Positions 14,247 through 22,529 of a stretch of DNA of 26,811 nt are shown in pieces. Every line of letters begins with the position of its first letter. Within the stretch, counting starts at the first letter, position 1. Under the pieces are notes generated by a model. It was not told the origin of the DNA. It did no database searches and saw nothing but the letters and a program-made list of their open reading frames with translations. The position numbers were made by a program, and so were the translations under genes. This stretch comes from Thalassarchaeum sp002495735 (GTDB lineage Archaea > Thermoplasmatota > Poseidoniia > Poseidoniales > Thalassarchaeaceae). Location of the stretch: contig CALDRG010000094.1 of assembly GCA_937911265.1 (NCBI GenBank), positions 1-26,811 on the forward strand. Direction: 5' to 3'.

Positions 14247-15359
14247 TCAGGCAGCTATCTCTCTCGAAGAGAGTAAATCGAGCGTTACTCTACCTCCCTC
14301 GAAGTTGATTGAGGCGCGGCCATTTCTGCCATAAGCCCGCTCCCAGCAGCCGAGCAGTACTCCACTTGCAATGGCTGGATGGAATACTGTGGAGAAACCA
14401 AGAATCACTCCTCCATGATTATCTATCTGTTTCATCGATTCAATTCCCCCGAGTCCATGATACGACAGGTGCCGACGGGCGATGCTGCCCCAGTCGGAGG
14501 AATCGCGAACGAGAACATGGTGGCCCTCTGCAACGAATCTTTCTCTGGCCGAGTCAGCTGCAGCCGTCCACCACGCAGAGCGCTTCTCATCGAGGCCTTT
14601 CCAAGCATAGTCTTCGACCCTGCCTTCAGAGATGCCGTCGAGATACGGGAGGCAGTATTCTTCGAAGCGCAGTATTAGGTCCCGAGGGAGGAACATCATG
14701 CGCTCCCCCATTATCGACCATTGACCAGGGGAGTCGCTCCGCAAATCCAACCACATCTCATCGTTCGACTCGGCCATTGTACCAACGCCGGAACTTTGGT
14801 CATTCCAAGCCGGACTGAGGGGTTTGGGGCCGGGGATTTGTGCAGCGTCCTGAGTCAGAGTGATGACCAGTCCCTCGCCTGCACTCTCAGACCAGAGGAA
14901 ACGGTGACGCTTGCTCGTAGCCCCCTCCCAAGCTGCGGTTATGAGTCCTGAGCAGATAGGTCCCGATGCGGGTTGTTCGACTACTATCCTCGTCTCATCA
15001 CCATCCTCAAGAATTCTGAACCTGCCGAAGCCGCTCGTCTCCCAGCGTAGGATGGTTCGTGACCATGAAGCGAGGTCGCGTCCAGAAGGAGCGTCCCAAC
15101 CTCCAGATTCCATCATGTATTCCTCATGCTCCACAGCAGCGTGTGCGAGACGGCGACCGAGACTCTGCCCCGTCCTCTGCTCGAGCCCCTGGAACCACGA
15201 CTCAAACCAACCCCCTCCTGCTCGCCAAGCAATCTCATCGTGGTCTCGAGACAAGTCCCTGTAGGTGCCGTCATCGAAAGCCTTCCAGCGTTCCTTCACA
15301 CCCTCCTCCAGTGATGACGGAGTGGAGAAATAATTCCTGATGGATTCCATGAGCCCCAT
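14247..15359 (-). CDS. Unrecognised 370-aa protein with a duplicated V4R-like segment
   Basis: Starts at ATG 15359, three bases after the stop of the aminotransferase gene, so it belongs to the alaS-aminotransferase unit. It is soluble, with no signal peptide and no membrane helix. Two similar segments are visible. The first (about 113-175) contains GPICSGLITAAWEGATSKRH followed by a beta hairpin ending GLVITLT. The second (about 305-365) contains HPAIASGVLLGCWERAYGRN followed by GRVTLDLL. The order strand, helix GxxxxAWE or GCWE, beta hairpin resembles V4R ligand-binding domains (SGxLxGxxxx...). That resemblance is weak and only by eye. The N-terminal third is helical and charged. No catalytic motif is recognised. 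Confidence 0.6.
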   Translation of the reverse strand: MGLMESIRNYFSTPSSLEEGVKERWKAFDDGTYRDLSRDHDEIAWRAGGGWFESWFQGLEQRTGQSLGRRLAHAAVEHEEYMMESGGWDAPSGRDLASWSRTILRWETSGFGRFRILEDGDETRIVVEQPASGPICSGLITAAWEGATSKRHRFLWSESAGEGLVITLTQDAAQIPGPKPLSPAWNDQSSGVGTMAESNDEMWLDLRSDSPGQWSIMGERMMFLPRDLILRFEEYCLPYLDGISEGRVEDYAWKGLDEKRSAWWTAAADSARERFVAEGHHVLVRDSSDWGSIARRHLSYHGLGGIESMKQIDNHGGVILGFSTVFHPAIASGVLLGCWERAYGRNGRASINFEGGRVTLDLLSSREIAA

Positions 15360-15362
15360 CAA

Positions 15363-16565
15363 TCAGCCACCTAGGAACGTCTCGATGCGATCGAGGGCCT
15401 CGGCGAGGACCTCAACGGGCGGCAGACATACCATCCTGAAGTGGCCGCTGCCGAACTCGGGTGAAAATCCCGAACCGTGGACCACCAGCACATGGTGCTG
15501 GTGCAACAAATCGAGCACGAATGCCTTGTCATCGGTGGCCATCTCGGGATCGGTAATTCTCACGAACAAGTAGAACGCCCCTCCGGGAGTCTCGCACTCA
15601 AGCCCATTGATAGAGGCGATTCTGTCCAAGCAGTAATCCATTCTCCTCCTGATTCTGCCTCGGTGTCCCGCCATCCATCCCGTGTCGTCTACAAGGCCAG
15701 CTAGGAAGCCGTGCTGTGCCGGGGTCGAGGCGCACAATCTGCTGCGGAGCAGACGTTCGACACCGTCGCGAACGACTCTAAGAGCGCCACTCGGGTCGTG
15801 CCAAGCCATGTAGCCGACCCTCCAACCGGGTGCGAAGTAGACCTTCGAGACTCCATTGAGAACGATGACTGGGGTGCTATCGGAACGTGAGGCCGCAGAG
15901 CACTGGTGTCCAGTGAAATCGAGCCCGTCGTAGATTTCATCTGCAAGGATGGTGCACTTAGGCCACTGGCTCGCGATGTCAATGAGTGCGTCTACTTCGT
16001 CTGGCGTGGCAACATTTCCGGTAGGATTATTTGGGTTAATCAGGACGAGTAGTCGGACGCTGTCGTTCATCTTGGAACGTATGTCTTCGAGGTCGATTTG
16101 CCATCCGTCACCTGGGCCCATCCGGTACTCTACGGTAGTGCCTCCGTACATCTGTGGATAGGCCATGTACGGAGGGTAATGGGGGCCGGGGACGAGGATG
16201 GTGTCACCCTCCTCTAAGAATGCGGCGAAGATAATTTGCAGTGCCTCAGTGACACCGTGCGTGACATATACATCATTAGGCGAGCAGTCCCATCCTTTCG
16301 CAGATTCTGCAGATGCTATGGCACTACGTAGTTCTGGAATCCCGTAGGAAGGTCCGTAGCCGTTGTCCTGCCGGTCGAGCGCTGCTTTGAATGAGGTGAT
16401 CATGTGCTCTGGAGTCGGCAGGCCCTCGTAGGCCAGTGGGTCGCCTATATTGAGGCGGATGATCTCGTGACCTTGGGCTTCGAGTTCGACGGCGGGAATC
16501 ACGACGTCGCGAATAGCGTACTCTATCGCAGCTGCGCGGGCTGAGACGTCGACTTGCTCTACCAC
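15363..16565 (-). CDS. PLP aminotransferase, probable alanine aminotransferase (AlaA-like)
   Basis: Fold-type I, class I/II aminotransferase; 400 residues from GTG 16565. The frame opens earlier (16682), but that part overlaps alaS. GTG 16565 places EYAIRDVVIPAVELEAQG where the archaeal alanine-transaminase family normally begins. Visible: LNIGDPLAYEG, substrate loop PHYPPYMAYPQ, NPNNPTG (177-183), ADEIYDG (Asp209 binds the PLP ring), the Schiff-base Lys241 in NGVSKVYFAPGWRVGY, and a FRMVCLP carboxylate arginine. Glutamate plus pyruvate to alanine is likely. Aspartate or valine transamination cannot be excluded. It follows alaS by 49 bases, and the placement fits supply of alanine for tRNA charging. 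Confidence 0.87.
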   Translation of the reverse strand: MVEQVDVSARAAAIEYAIRDVVIPAVELEAQGHEIIRLNIGDPLAYEGLPTPEHMITSFKAALDRQDNGYGPSYGIPELRSAIASAESAKGWDCSPNDVYVTHGVTEALQIIFAAFLEEGDTILVPGPHYPPYMAYPQMYGGTTVEYRMGPGDGWQIDLEDIRSKMNDSVRLLVLINPNNPTGNVATPDEVDALIDIASQWPKCTILADEIYDGLDFTGHQCSAASRSDSTPVIVLNGVSKVYFAPGWRVGYMAWHDPSGALRVVRDGVERLLRSRLCASTPAQHGFLAGLVDDTGWMAGHRGRIRRRMDYCLDRIASINGLECETPGGAFYLFVRITDPEMATDDKAFVLDLLHQHHVLVVHGSGFSPEFGSGHFRMVCLPPVEVLAEALDRIETFLGG

Positions 16566-16614
16566 GTGCGTGCGTGATGCAGTTCCGCCATCAAATCGAC
16601 GGATTGTAGATTGC

Positions 16615-19488
16615 TCAGATGCCCAGTAGGGAACGTGCCTCATCGAGTGCGGCTGGGATCCCTTCGGGATTGGAGCCGCCACCTTGTGCGATGGTCGGCC
16701 TGCCGCCCCCTCCTCCGCCGATGTGCCCTGCTATGGCATTGAGTATTTCGACCGCGTTGTGGCGCTCGGCTGCTATACTGCCCTCGGTCGAAGCGACAAT
16801 GAGTGTGCCGCCACCCTCGCGGCTTCCGAGTACCGCTAGAGTGGGTGTGGACGCATCGCGAGTCAACTCACCCAGCATTATCATCATCTGCTTGGAGTCA
16901 CCCTCTGACTCCATCACCACGTAGCGAACACCGTCCTTCTCGACTGCTGCATCCCCCCCTCCACTGGTTCGCAATCTCACGATTTCGGCCTCCATTGATT
17001 CAATTCTCTTCTGCTGTGACTTCCACTCCTCGAAGAAGCGAGATACGGTGCGAGGCAGATCGTCGGGTTGCACTCCGAGAATCTCCGATGATTCGCTTAG
17101 CAGGCGCTCCTGGCGCCGTGCGTGCTCGCGTGCCGTTTCCCCTGCCACGATCTGCAGACGCTCTACCCCGTCTTGTACCTGACTCGACCTGATGATGCGT
17201 AACTCCCCAACTTTGCCCGCTTCATCATGGTGCGTGCCGCCACAGGCCTGAATGTCGTAGTCACCTATCCTGATGATTCGTATCTGACTATGCTTAGGAG
17301 GGCCGCCCTGGTAGATGTCGAAGCCGAAGATGGCATCGGCCTCAGCCCTATCCAAGACCAGCTTCTCTATCCCGGGGTTCGATTCAACAATCTCGTTGGC
17401 TCTGTCTTCGATACTGTCTAGTTGCTCTCTCGTTGGCCTTGAGTAATGAGTGATGTCGAGTCTTGCGTAGCGCGCGCCCTTGTTCGAGCCTGCCTGCCAA
17501 ATGTGGGGACCTAGCACTTCCCTGGCCGACCCTCCAACGATGTGCACCGCCGTGTGGTGATCCATCAACTGCTTCCTCCTGCCCCAGTCGATGACACCTT
17601 TGGCCGGTCCGCGGGCCAACGGTGCGTCAGTCAAGTGGAGGATGACTTCGCCCTCGACTCTGGTGTCGAATACGTTTGCTGACGAGCCGTTCTGAGATAG
17701 AGTCCCCTGATCGCCAAGCTGCCCGCCGCCCTCTGGATAGAACAGGGTGCGGTCGAGGATGATAGCGTGCGTCGGCTCACCGACAACTTCGGAAGAATAA
17801 TTCATCGAGTCTGCAGTCCCCTTTGGAAGAGGGCTGCAGTGTAGCACTTCAGAGGTGAACTCAGTAGCCCTGGTGTCGTCGTAGTAGTCTTGCAAGGTAG
17901 CCGGCATAGAGTCCACATCGACTATGCTCTGTATCTCTCGAGAATTGGCAGCGGCCTTGGTCATCTGGGCGTTGCGAGCAGCCATGTCTGCCGCGAAGCC
18001 GACTCTGACAGTCAACCGCTCCCAACCGAGCCCATGCGCAATCGACACCGTCATCTCCGGGTTCAGCCCCCGCTCCTCAGCGAGACGGAACAGGGTCTCG
18101 TCGGGTATCTCGGCTGCGTCCTTTGGCAAAGATTTCAGTGCCGTGCGCACCGCAGCCTCGCCCTTCCTCAACATCTGGTAGTATCGAGTCTCCTCGAGTT
18201 CGAGAATACTCAGAACCCCTTCTCTCGACTGAACGAAAGAAGACATGTCCAGATAGGTATCCATGTGATGTGCTCCGAGGTCGGAGAGGCTGACGGACGC
18301 GCCGATTCCGTCTTTCATCCTACAGGCACGGCGCGCCAGCATCCTAGCGAGGTAGCCCGCCTTGGCGTTGCTCGGAACCAGTCCATCACCGAGCATATTG
18401 CAAAGCGCATGCATGTGATCAGGTATAGCATATATCGAAGACAGCGGTTCAGTAACTCGCTTCAGCTCGTCTACAGAGAGCTTGATTCCTGTCTCAGAGA
18501 GTCTTTCCACCAGTTTCTCGTACAGCGCCTGCACGTCGGTACCGACGTCTATGTTCAGGATTCCTGCTAGTCGTGAGAGTTCGCTGAGCAGGGCATCCAT
18601 GTCCACCCCCATACCCAGAGAAGATACCATCGAGTCGAAACCGCTCAGTTGCTTCAACCAAGTCACGGACTCCGGATAGATGGCCTCGTAGATAGTGGGA
18701 GTTCCGGCTGCGGCCCAGCAGAACCTCTCAAGACCGTAGCCGGTGTCGATAATCTGCAGGTCCATCTCCTTGTAACGCAGTCCCTTAATTTCGATTTCAC
18801 CCTCGTCCGATTCCTCTAGGCTCATGAACACCAGGGTGGCCAGTTCGAGCCCCCCTACAATGACCTCGAGGGCGGGGCCAGCGTTGCCGCCACCCGACCA
18901 TGGATTCTCCACGTAGGTCAGATCCTCGGGACTGATGCCAAAAGAATCGACTAGCATCTCATCGCAGTAGCGCACGCACTGGTCTATCCAATAGACTACG
19001 TCACCGTCTTTGGGACGGTTGAAAGCATGGTGAGCCATCATCTCAAAGGTGGATAGATGTCGTCCGGAACGGCCTACTGCAGCCACGTCGGTCAGCCTGA
19101 TGCAGGGCTGGCTGATGACTAGAGGGTTTGCCGGCGGAGGGACCTGTCCGCTCGTCACATGTGGCTGAAAGTCGGCTATGCTGGCTATGGTCAGGTGGAT
19201 GTCGTCACGCCATCTGGCGATGATTGGATAGGGTTCCACGCGTGTGTGGCCACGCTTCTCAAAGAAGTCGAGGAAGGCTTTCCTCATTGCATCCTTGAGA
19301 GGCTTGCCCCTCATCGAGAAGCCGCCTATAGTCGGGTTGCCGATGAAGGTATACGGGTCCTCAGTAGTATCGCCGCAGGTGGTGCGACTACTGTCTCTAG
19401 TCCAGAAGCGTGCTCCAGTAACCCGACAGGTCTTGCAGACGTGTCCTGATTCATCCCAGTAGGGTATATGGATCTCTCCGAAAGCCAT
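16615..19488 (-). CDS. alaS: Alanyl-tRNA synthetase (archaeal type)
   Basis: Charges tRNA-Ala. 957 residues. The frame extends back to 19734, but ATG 19488 starts at the typical archaeal N-terminus and has GGTG upstream; the added part overlaps rtcB. Zinc-like CKTC (18-21) and TCGD (37-40) with FWT between them are specific to the archaeal form. The class II core is seen in RWRDDIHLTIASIADFQPH, GRHLSTFEMMAHHAFN and the YGLERFCWA region. The editing domain has HHTAVH (644-649) and CGGTHH (749-754), which clear Ser- or Gly-tRNA. A C-Ala tail contains the glycine-rich GGGGGGRPTIAQGGG. It is divergent from rtcB with 103 bases between them. Confidence 0.96.
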   Translation of the reverse strand: MAFGEIHIPYWDESGHVCKTCRVTGARFWTRDSSRTTCGDTTEDPYTFIGNPTIGGFSMRGKPLKDAMRKAFLDFFEKRGHTRVEPYPIIARWRDDIHLTIASIADFQPHVTSGQVPPPANPLVISQPCIRLTDVAAVGRSGRHLSTFEMMAHHAFNRPKDGDVVYWIDQCVRYCDEMLVDSFGISPEDLTYVENPWSGGGNAGPALEVIVGGLELATLVFMSLEESDEGEIEIKGLRYKEMDLQIIDTGYGLERFCWAAAGTPTIYEAIYPESVTWLKQLSGFDSMVSSLGMGVDMDALLSELSRLAGILNIDVGTDVQALYEKLVERLSETGIKLSVDELKRVTEPLSSIYAIPDHMHALCNMLGDGLVPSNAKAGYLARMLARRACRMKDGIGASVSLSDLGAHHMDTYLDMSSFVQSREGVLSILELEETRYYQMLRKGEAAVRTALKSLPKDAAEIPDETLFRLAEERGLNPEMTVSIAHGLGWERLTVRVGFAADMAARNAQMTKAAANSREIQSIVDVDSMPATLQDYYDDTRATEFTSEVLHCSPLPKGTADSMNYSSEVVGEPTHAIILDRTLFYPEGGGQLGDQGTLSQNGSSANVFDTRVEGEVILHLTDAPLARGPAKGVIDWGRRKQLMDHHTAVHIVGGSAREVLGPHIWQAGSNKGARYARLDITHYSRPTREQLDSIEDRANEIVESNPGIEKLVLDRAEADAIFGFDIYQGGPPKHSQIRIIRIGDYDIQACGGTHHDEAGKVGELRIIRSSQVQDGVERLQIVAGETAREHARRQERLLSESSEILGVQPDDLPRTVSRFFEEWKSQQKRIESMEAEIVRLRTSGGGDAAVEKDGVRYVVMESEGDSKQMMIMLGELTRDASTPTLAVLGSREGGGTLIVASTEGSIAAERHNAVEILNAIAGHIGGGGGGRPTIAQGGGSNPEGIPAALDEARSLLGI

Positions 19489-19591
19489 GCTATCACACCT
19501 TCCTGCGCTCCATCCATCGGACTGACGGTCTTGAAGGCGATTGTCGAGAGTTGCCCGTTGTGTTGAAAGCGAGAGTGCAGCAGGCTTGGCC

Positions 19592-21064
19592 ATGACAGCC
19601 GAGTGGAGGGATTTTCTCGAACCATCAGGCCCAGGCCGGATGCGCATCACGAAGCACGGCAGCATGCTCACCGACGCCATCCTGATAGCTGACGAGAAGC
19701 ATATGGCGGAGCACTCTGACGACCGCTCTCCCAATCAGCTTGTCAACACTGCCTGCCTGCCAGGAATCGTCGGCGAAGCTTGGGCAATGGCCGATTGGCA
19801 TTTCGGCTATGGCTTCCCGATAGGAGGAGTAGTGGCGACCGACGTGAATTCTGGCGAGCAGGGTGGGGCGATATCTCCCGGAGGAGTCGGTTTCGACATC
19901 AATTGCGGAGTCAGGATGTGCGCTACTGAGCTGACTCTGGAAGACGTCAATCCCAAGGCACTGGCCGAGAGCCTTGCTCACTCGATTCCTGCCGGGGCCA
20001 GCCGCAAGGGAGGAGTCAGCCTGACTGCGAGCGAAATCGAATCTGTTCTCTCGGATGGCGCGAGCGCCGCGGTCGACCTCGGATGGGGAGAGTCGCGGGA
20101 CCTCGGGGCCATCGAGTCAAACGGTCGGCTAGAGAGCTCTGAGAGAGATGTCGGTGAACGCGCGCTCAAGCGGGGCTCGACAGCACTCGGTACCCTTGGG
20201 TCGGGTAACCACTTCGTCGAGTTACAGGTAGTAGACAGGGTGGTCGACCAGAATGCCGCCTCTGCCTTCGGCCTCAGACAAGGACAGGTGACTGCCATGA
20301 TCCACACCGGATCCCGAGGGCTCGGGCATCAGGTCTGCACCGAGCATGTGGCTGCGATAGAGTCGAATTATCGCAGAGATGGCGATGTTTGGCACTCGGA
20401 AGAATGGGGGATTAGTCTCGCGGACCGTCAGCTCGCAGCTGCCCCGATTCACAGCCGTGAGGGGGCGGCCTACCTTGATGCGATGCGGGCTGCCGGTAAC
20501 TATGCCTTCGCCAACCGCTCGGCTTTGACTCAGAGGTTGCGCGAGGCACTTCGCGAGCAGCACGGCCGGGATGGCGAGCTGGATGTCGTCTATGACGTGA
20601 GCCATAACATCGCCAAGATTGAGGAGCATCGCGTTCACGGTGCCTCCTGCACCTGCTGCGTACATCGCAAGGGCGCCACCAGAGCGCTCGGAGGGGATCA
20701 TCCCGAGCTGGCTGCCGCATTCTCCGGAGTTGGGCAGCCAGTGCTGGTCCCAGGGGACATGGGGACTGCTTCATGGGTCCTTGCTGGACCTACCTCAGGG
20801 GGCAATGACGCCTTCTCGTCTTCCTGTCACGGGGCAGGTCGCAGGCTCTCTCGCACCGCTGCGCGGAAGAGTGTAGACTCAAACGCCCTGATGGAATCGC
20901 TCGAAGCAAGCGGCATCCACGTTCGGGTCAAGACTCCGAACGTCCTATCCGAGGAGGCACCCGAGGCCTACAAGGACGTTGACGAAGTTATCCGCCTGAC
21001 CAGCGAGGCTGGCCTAGCAAGGCCAGTGGCTCGATTGAGGCCGATAGCGGTAATCAAGGGCTAA
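19592..21064 (+). CDS. rtcB: RNA-splicing ligase RtcB
   Basis: Joins 2',3'-cyclic phosphate or 3'-phosphate ends to 5'-OH ends with GTP and manganese, completing tRNA splicing. It works with archease. 490 residues, the usual length; no intein is present. Start ATG 19592 is preferred over in-frame TTG 19541. Metal and active-site residues visible: GVGFDINCGVR (Asp102, Cys105), GSGNHFVELQ, HTGSRGLGHQ, YDVSHNIAKIEEH and the guanylylated histidine in CHGAGRR (His413). VPGDMGTASWVL and LRPIAVIKG at the end are also typical. The TAA stop overlaps the TAG stop of the convergent gene (shared bases CTAA). Confidence 0.96.
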   Translation: MTAEWRDFLEPSGPGRMRITKHGSMLTDAILIADEKHMAEHSDDRSPNQLVNTACLPGIVGEAWAMADWHFGYGFPIGGVVATDVNSGEQGGAISPGGVGFDINCGVRMCATELTLEDVNPKALAESLAHSIPAGASRKGGVSLTASEIESVLSDGASAAVDLGWGESRDLGAIESNGRLESSERDVGERALKRGSTALGTLGSGNHFVELQVVDRVVDQNAASAFGLRQGQVTAMIHTGSRGLGHQVCTEHVAAIESNYRRDGDVWHSEEWGISLADRQLAAAPIHSREGAAYLDAMRAAGNYAFANRSALTQRLREALREQHGRDGELDVVYDVSHNIAKIEEHRVHGASCTCCVHRKGATRALGGDHPELAAAFSGVGQPVLVPGDMGTASWVLAGPTSGGNDAFSSSCHGAGRRLSRTAARKSVDSNALMESLEASGIHVRVKTPNVLSEEAPEAYKDVDEVIRLTSEAGLARPVARLRPIAVIKG

Positions 21065-21558
21065 TCGGACTTGTCGCGGTAGTGAATCTCTATGATGTCG
21101 TTGTTGTGAATGACGCTGTTCTGGTACTCGTAGTTCAACTCGCCATTCACGTACATCACCACCTCGCTGTCCTTGTCGGCTACCTTGTAGAGTATCTGGT
21201 TCTCGTTAAAGGTCTCGCCCCAGATCTCGAAGAAGGCCCCAACGGGGGCATTCATCGGAGTTGGAGTCTCAATGTGGAGCTTGCCAGTCTCATCGTGGGT
21301 GTGGATTCCTCGCATGCCATCGCATTCGGAGTCATCTATTCCTATGTTGGCTGCGATTGAGACCTCTGAGCCGTCGATGAATATACTCAGTGTTGCGTGG
21401 TCATGCGAGTCAATCTCGCTGTGGCCAGCTAGGCAGACATCGACAATCTCCCAGTCAGCGGGCTCATCGGTGAGAGTACCTGGTGAGAATACAACTACTG
21501 CGACGAAGGCAGCGGTCATCAGTCCAGCGCCTAGTAGGAGCATCGACTCCATATTCAT
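21061..21558 (-). CDS. Membrane-anchored hypothetical with HDH and IHTHD motifs (165 aa)
   Basis: From ATG 21558 (ATG 21552 close by) the protein has one hydrophobic N-terminal helix (about 6-25, LLLGAGLMTAAFVAVVVF), so it is exported and anchored. The soluble part has two His-rich motifs: HDHATLSIFIDG (52-63) and RGIHTHDETGKLHIETP (83-99). A GAFFEIWG segment and beta strands ending IEIHYRD follow. Histidine clusters of this kind often bind copper or another metal, and I recall similar LHTHD...IHIE proteins annotated as hypothetical in marine bacteria and archaea. No named family is claimed. The frame extends to 21603, overlapping the divergent glycosylase, so the nearer ATG is used. It is convergent with rtcB with overlapping stops. 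Confidence 0.75.
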   Translation of the reverse strand: MNMESMLLLGAGLMTAAFVAVVVFSPGTLTDEPADWEIVDVCLAGHSEIDSHDHATLSIFIDGSEVSIAANIGIDDSECDGMRGIHTHDETGKLHIETPTPMNAPVGAFFEIWGETFNENQILYKVADKDSEVVMYVNGELNYEYQNSVIHNNDIIEIHYRDKSD

Positions 21559-21609
21559 GGTACCCGGACATACGCATTCGTCTTGAACCATGAGGCTGTG
21601 CATCTCGAT

Positions 21610-22239
21610 ATGCAGAGGGCAGAGAAGGTCCCTGAGTACTGGGATGTTGCCAAGGCGGAACTGTCTGCCGCCGATTCAGCTCTAGCAGGGGTCATCGCAC
21701 GGAACGAGGACCCTGCCCTCTCTTCGAAGGGGGATATGTTTCCGACTCTAGTATCGTCCATCATGGGCCAGCAGATTTCCACTGCCGCCGCGAGAACGGT
21801 CCGGGGCAGATTCGAGGACCTAGTAGGGGATGTGAATCCTAAGACAGTGCTGTCACATCGTCCTGAAGAGCTTCGCAGTTGTGGGTTGTCGGGACGCAAG
21901 ACGGAGTACATCCTCGGGATAGCCGAAGCTTGGCAGAGTGGGTACGCCGACAAGGACTGGGGCGGGATGAGTGATGTTGAGGCGATAGCGGCTCTGACTG
22001 AACTCAGAGGAGTAGGGAACTGGACAGCTGAGATGATCCTAATCTTCACGTTGCTGAGGCCGGATGTTTTTCCGGTGGACGATATAGGAGTGGTACGTGC
22101 AGTTGAGCGGCTGTACGCAGAAGGTGGAAGCCTGAGCACCGATGAAGTGCTCGCGAAGTCGCAGGACTGGAGACCCTGGAGGACAGTAGCAACATGGTAC
22201 CTGTGGCGTAGCATCGACCCCGAGCCGGTGCAGTACTAA
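21610..22239 (+). CDS. DNA-3-methyladenine glycosylase (AlkA-type, HhH-GPD)
   Basis: Excises alkylated bases in base excision repair. 209 residues, the compact form without the E. coli N-terminal domain. Visible: FPTLVSSIMGQQISTAAA, the helix-hairpin-helix LTELRGVGNWTAEMIL, and the catalytic aspartate in VFPVDDIGVVRA, ending in a WRPWRTVATWYLWR helix as in AlkA. ATG 21610 is used. In-frame GTG 21598 and TTG 21583 are alternatives close to the divergent gene's start. No iron-sulfur Cys cluster is seen, so it is not Nth or MutY type. Its TAA stop directly abuts the stop of the convergent small gene. Confidence 0.92.
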   Translation: MQRAEKVPEYWDVAKAELSAADSALAGVIARNEDPALSSKGDMFPTLVSSIMGQQISTAAARTVRGRFEDLVGDVNPKTVLSHRPEELRSCGLSGRKTEYILGIAEAWQSGYADKDWGGMSDVEAIAALTELRGVGNWTAEMILIFTLLRPDVFPVDDIGVVRAVERLYAEGGSLSTDEVLAKSQDWRPWRTVATWYLWRSIDPEPVQY

Positions 22240-22434
22240 CTACATGCAGTATCCGCGCTTCGGTTGATCGGGTATCGACGGGGCAGCCCCTGACTGAACT
22301 CCGTCAGCCTCTTCCATTATGATTGTGAGCAGTGTGTTGACGAGGGTTCTGAGCTCCTCGACCTCCTCTCTGAGATCATCGAAAGTACCAGCATCGCTAT
22401 CCTCAGGCATCGCGCATCCCATCTGAAGAATCAC
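22240..22434 (-). CDS. Small acidic coiled-coil protein
   Basis: Short gene with GTG 22434, ATG 22422 or ATG 22410 as possible starts, giving 56-64 residues. A leucine-patterned helix (TFDDLREEVEELRTLVNTLLTIIMEEA) predicts a coiled coil or dimerisation helix. It is followed by a flexible tail ending PKRGYCM. A clear TTTATAGG box at 22472-22465 lies about 35 bases before the GTG, supporting transcription. The stop codon touches the glycosylase stop. No family is recognised. Small helical proteins of this kind can be chaperone-like or regulatory, but nothing here decides. Confidence 0.6.
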   Translation of the reverse strand: MILQMGCAMPEDSDAGTFDDLREEVEELRTLVNTLLTIIMEEADGVQSGAAPSIPDQPKRGYCM

Positions 22435-22464
22435 TTCCTCAGGCTGGCGAACGCTGCACTATGG

Positions 22465-22473
22465 CCTATAAAC
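22465..22473 (-). promoter_or_regulatory. TATA box of the small coiled-coil gene
   Basis: Minus-strand GTTTATAGG is centred about 35 bases before GTG 22434. It sits inside an imperfect inverted repeat (GCCTAT 22464-22469, ATAGGC 22484-22489) just after the giant surface-protein stop, so the same stretch may also serve as that gene's 3' end. Confidence 0.5.
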
Positions 22474-22529
22474 ACGAGAGGTCATAGGCTTGCAGCCGAG
22501 GCGGTTGATGAAGTGAGTTTGAATAGCCG

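Noticed and set aside
19489..19591. Clear divergent promoter between alaS and rtcB
   Set aside because: A promoter is expected here, but no convincing TATA-like sequence could be picked out on either strand.
22464..22489. Rho-independent-type terminator from the GCCTAT/ATAGGC inverted repeat
   Set aside because: The arms are only 6 bp with a 14-base loop and no T-run; one arm is better explained as a TATA box.
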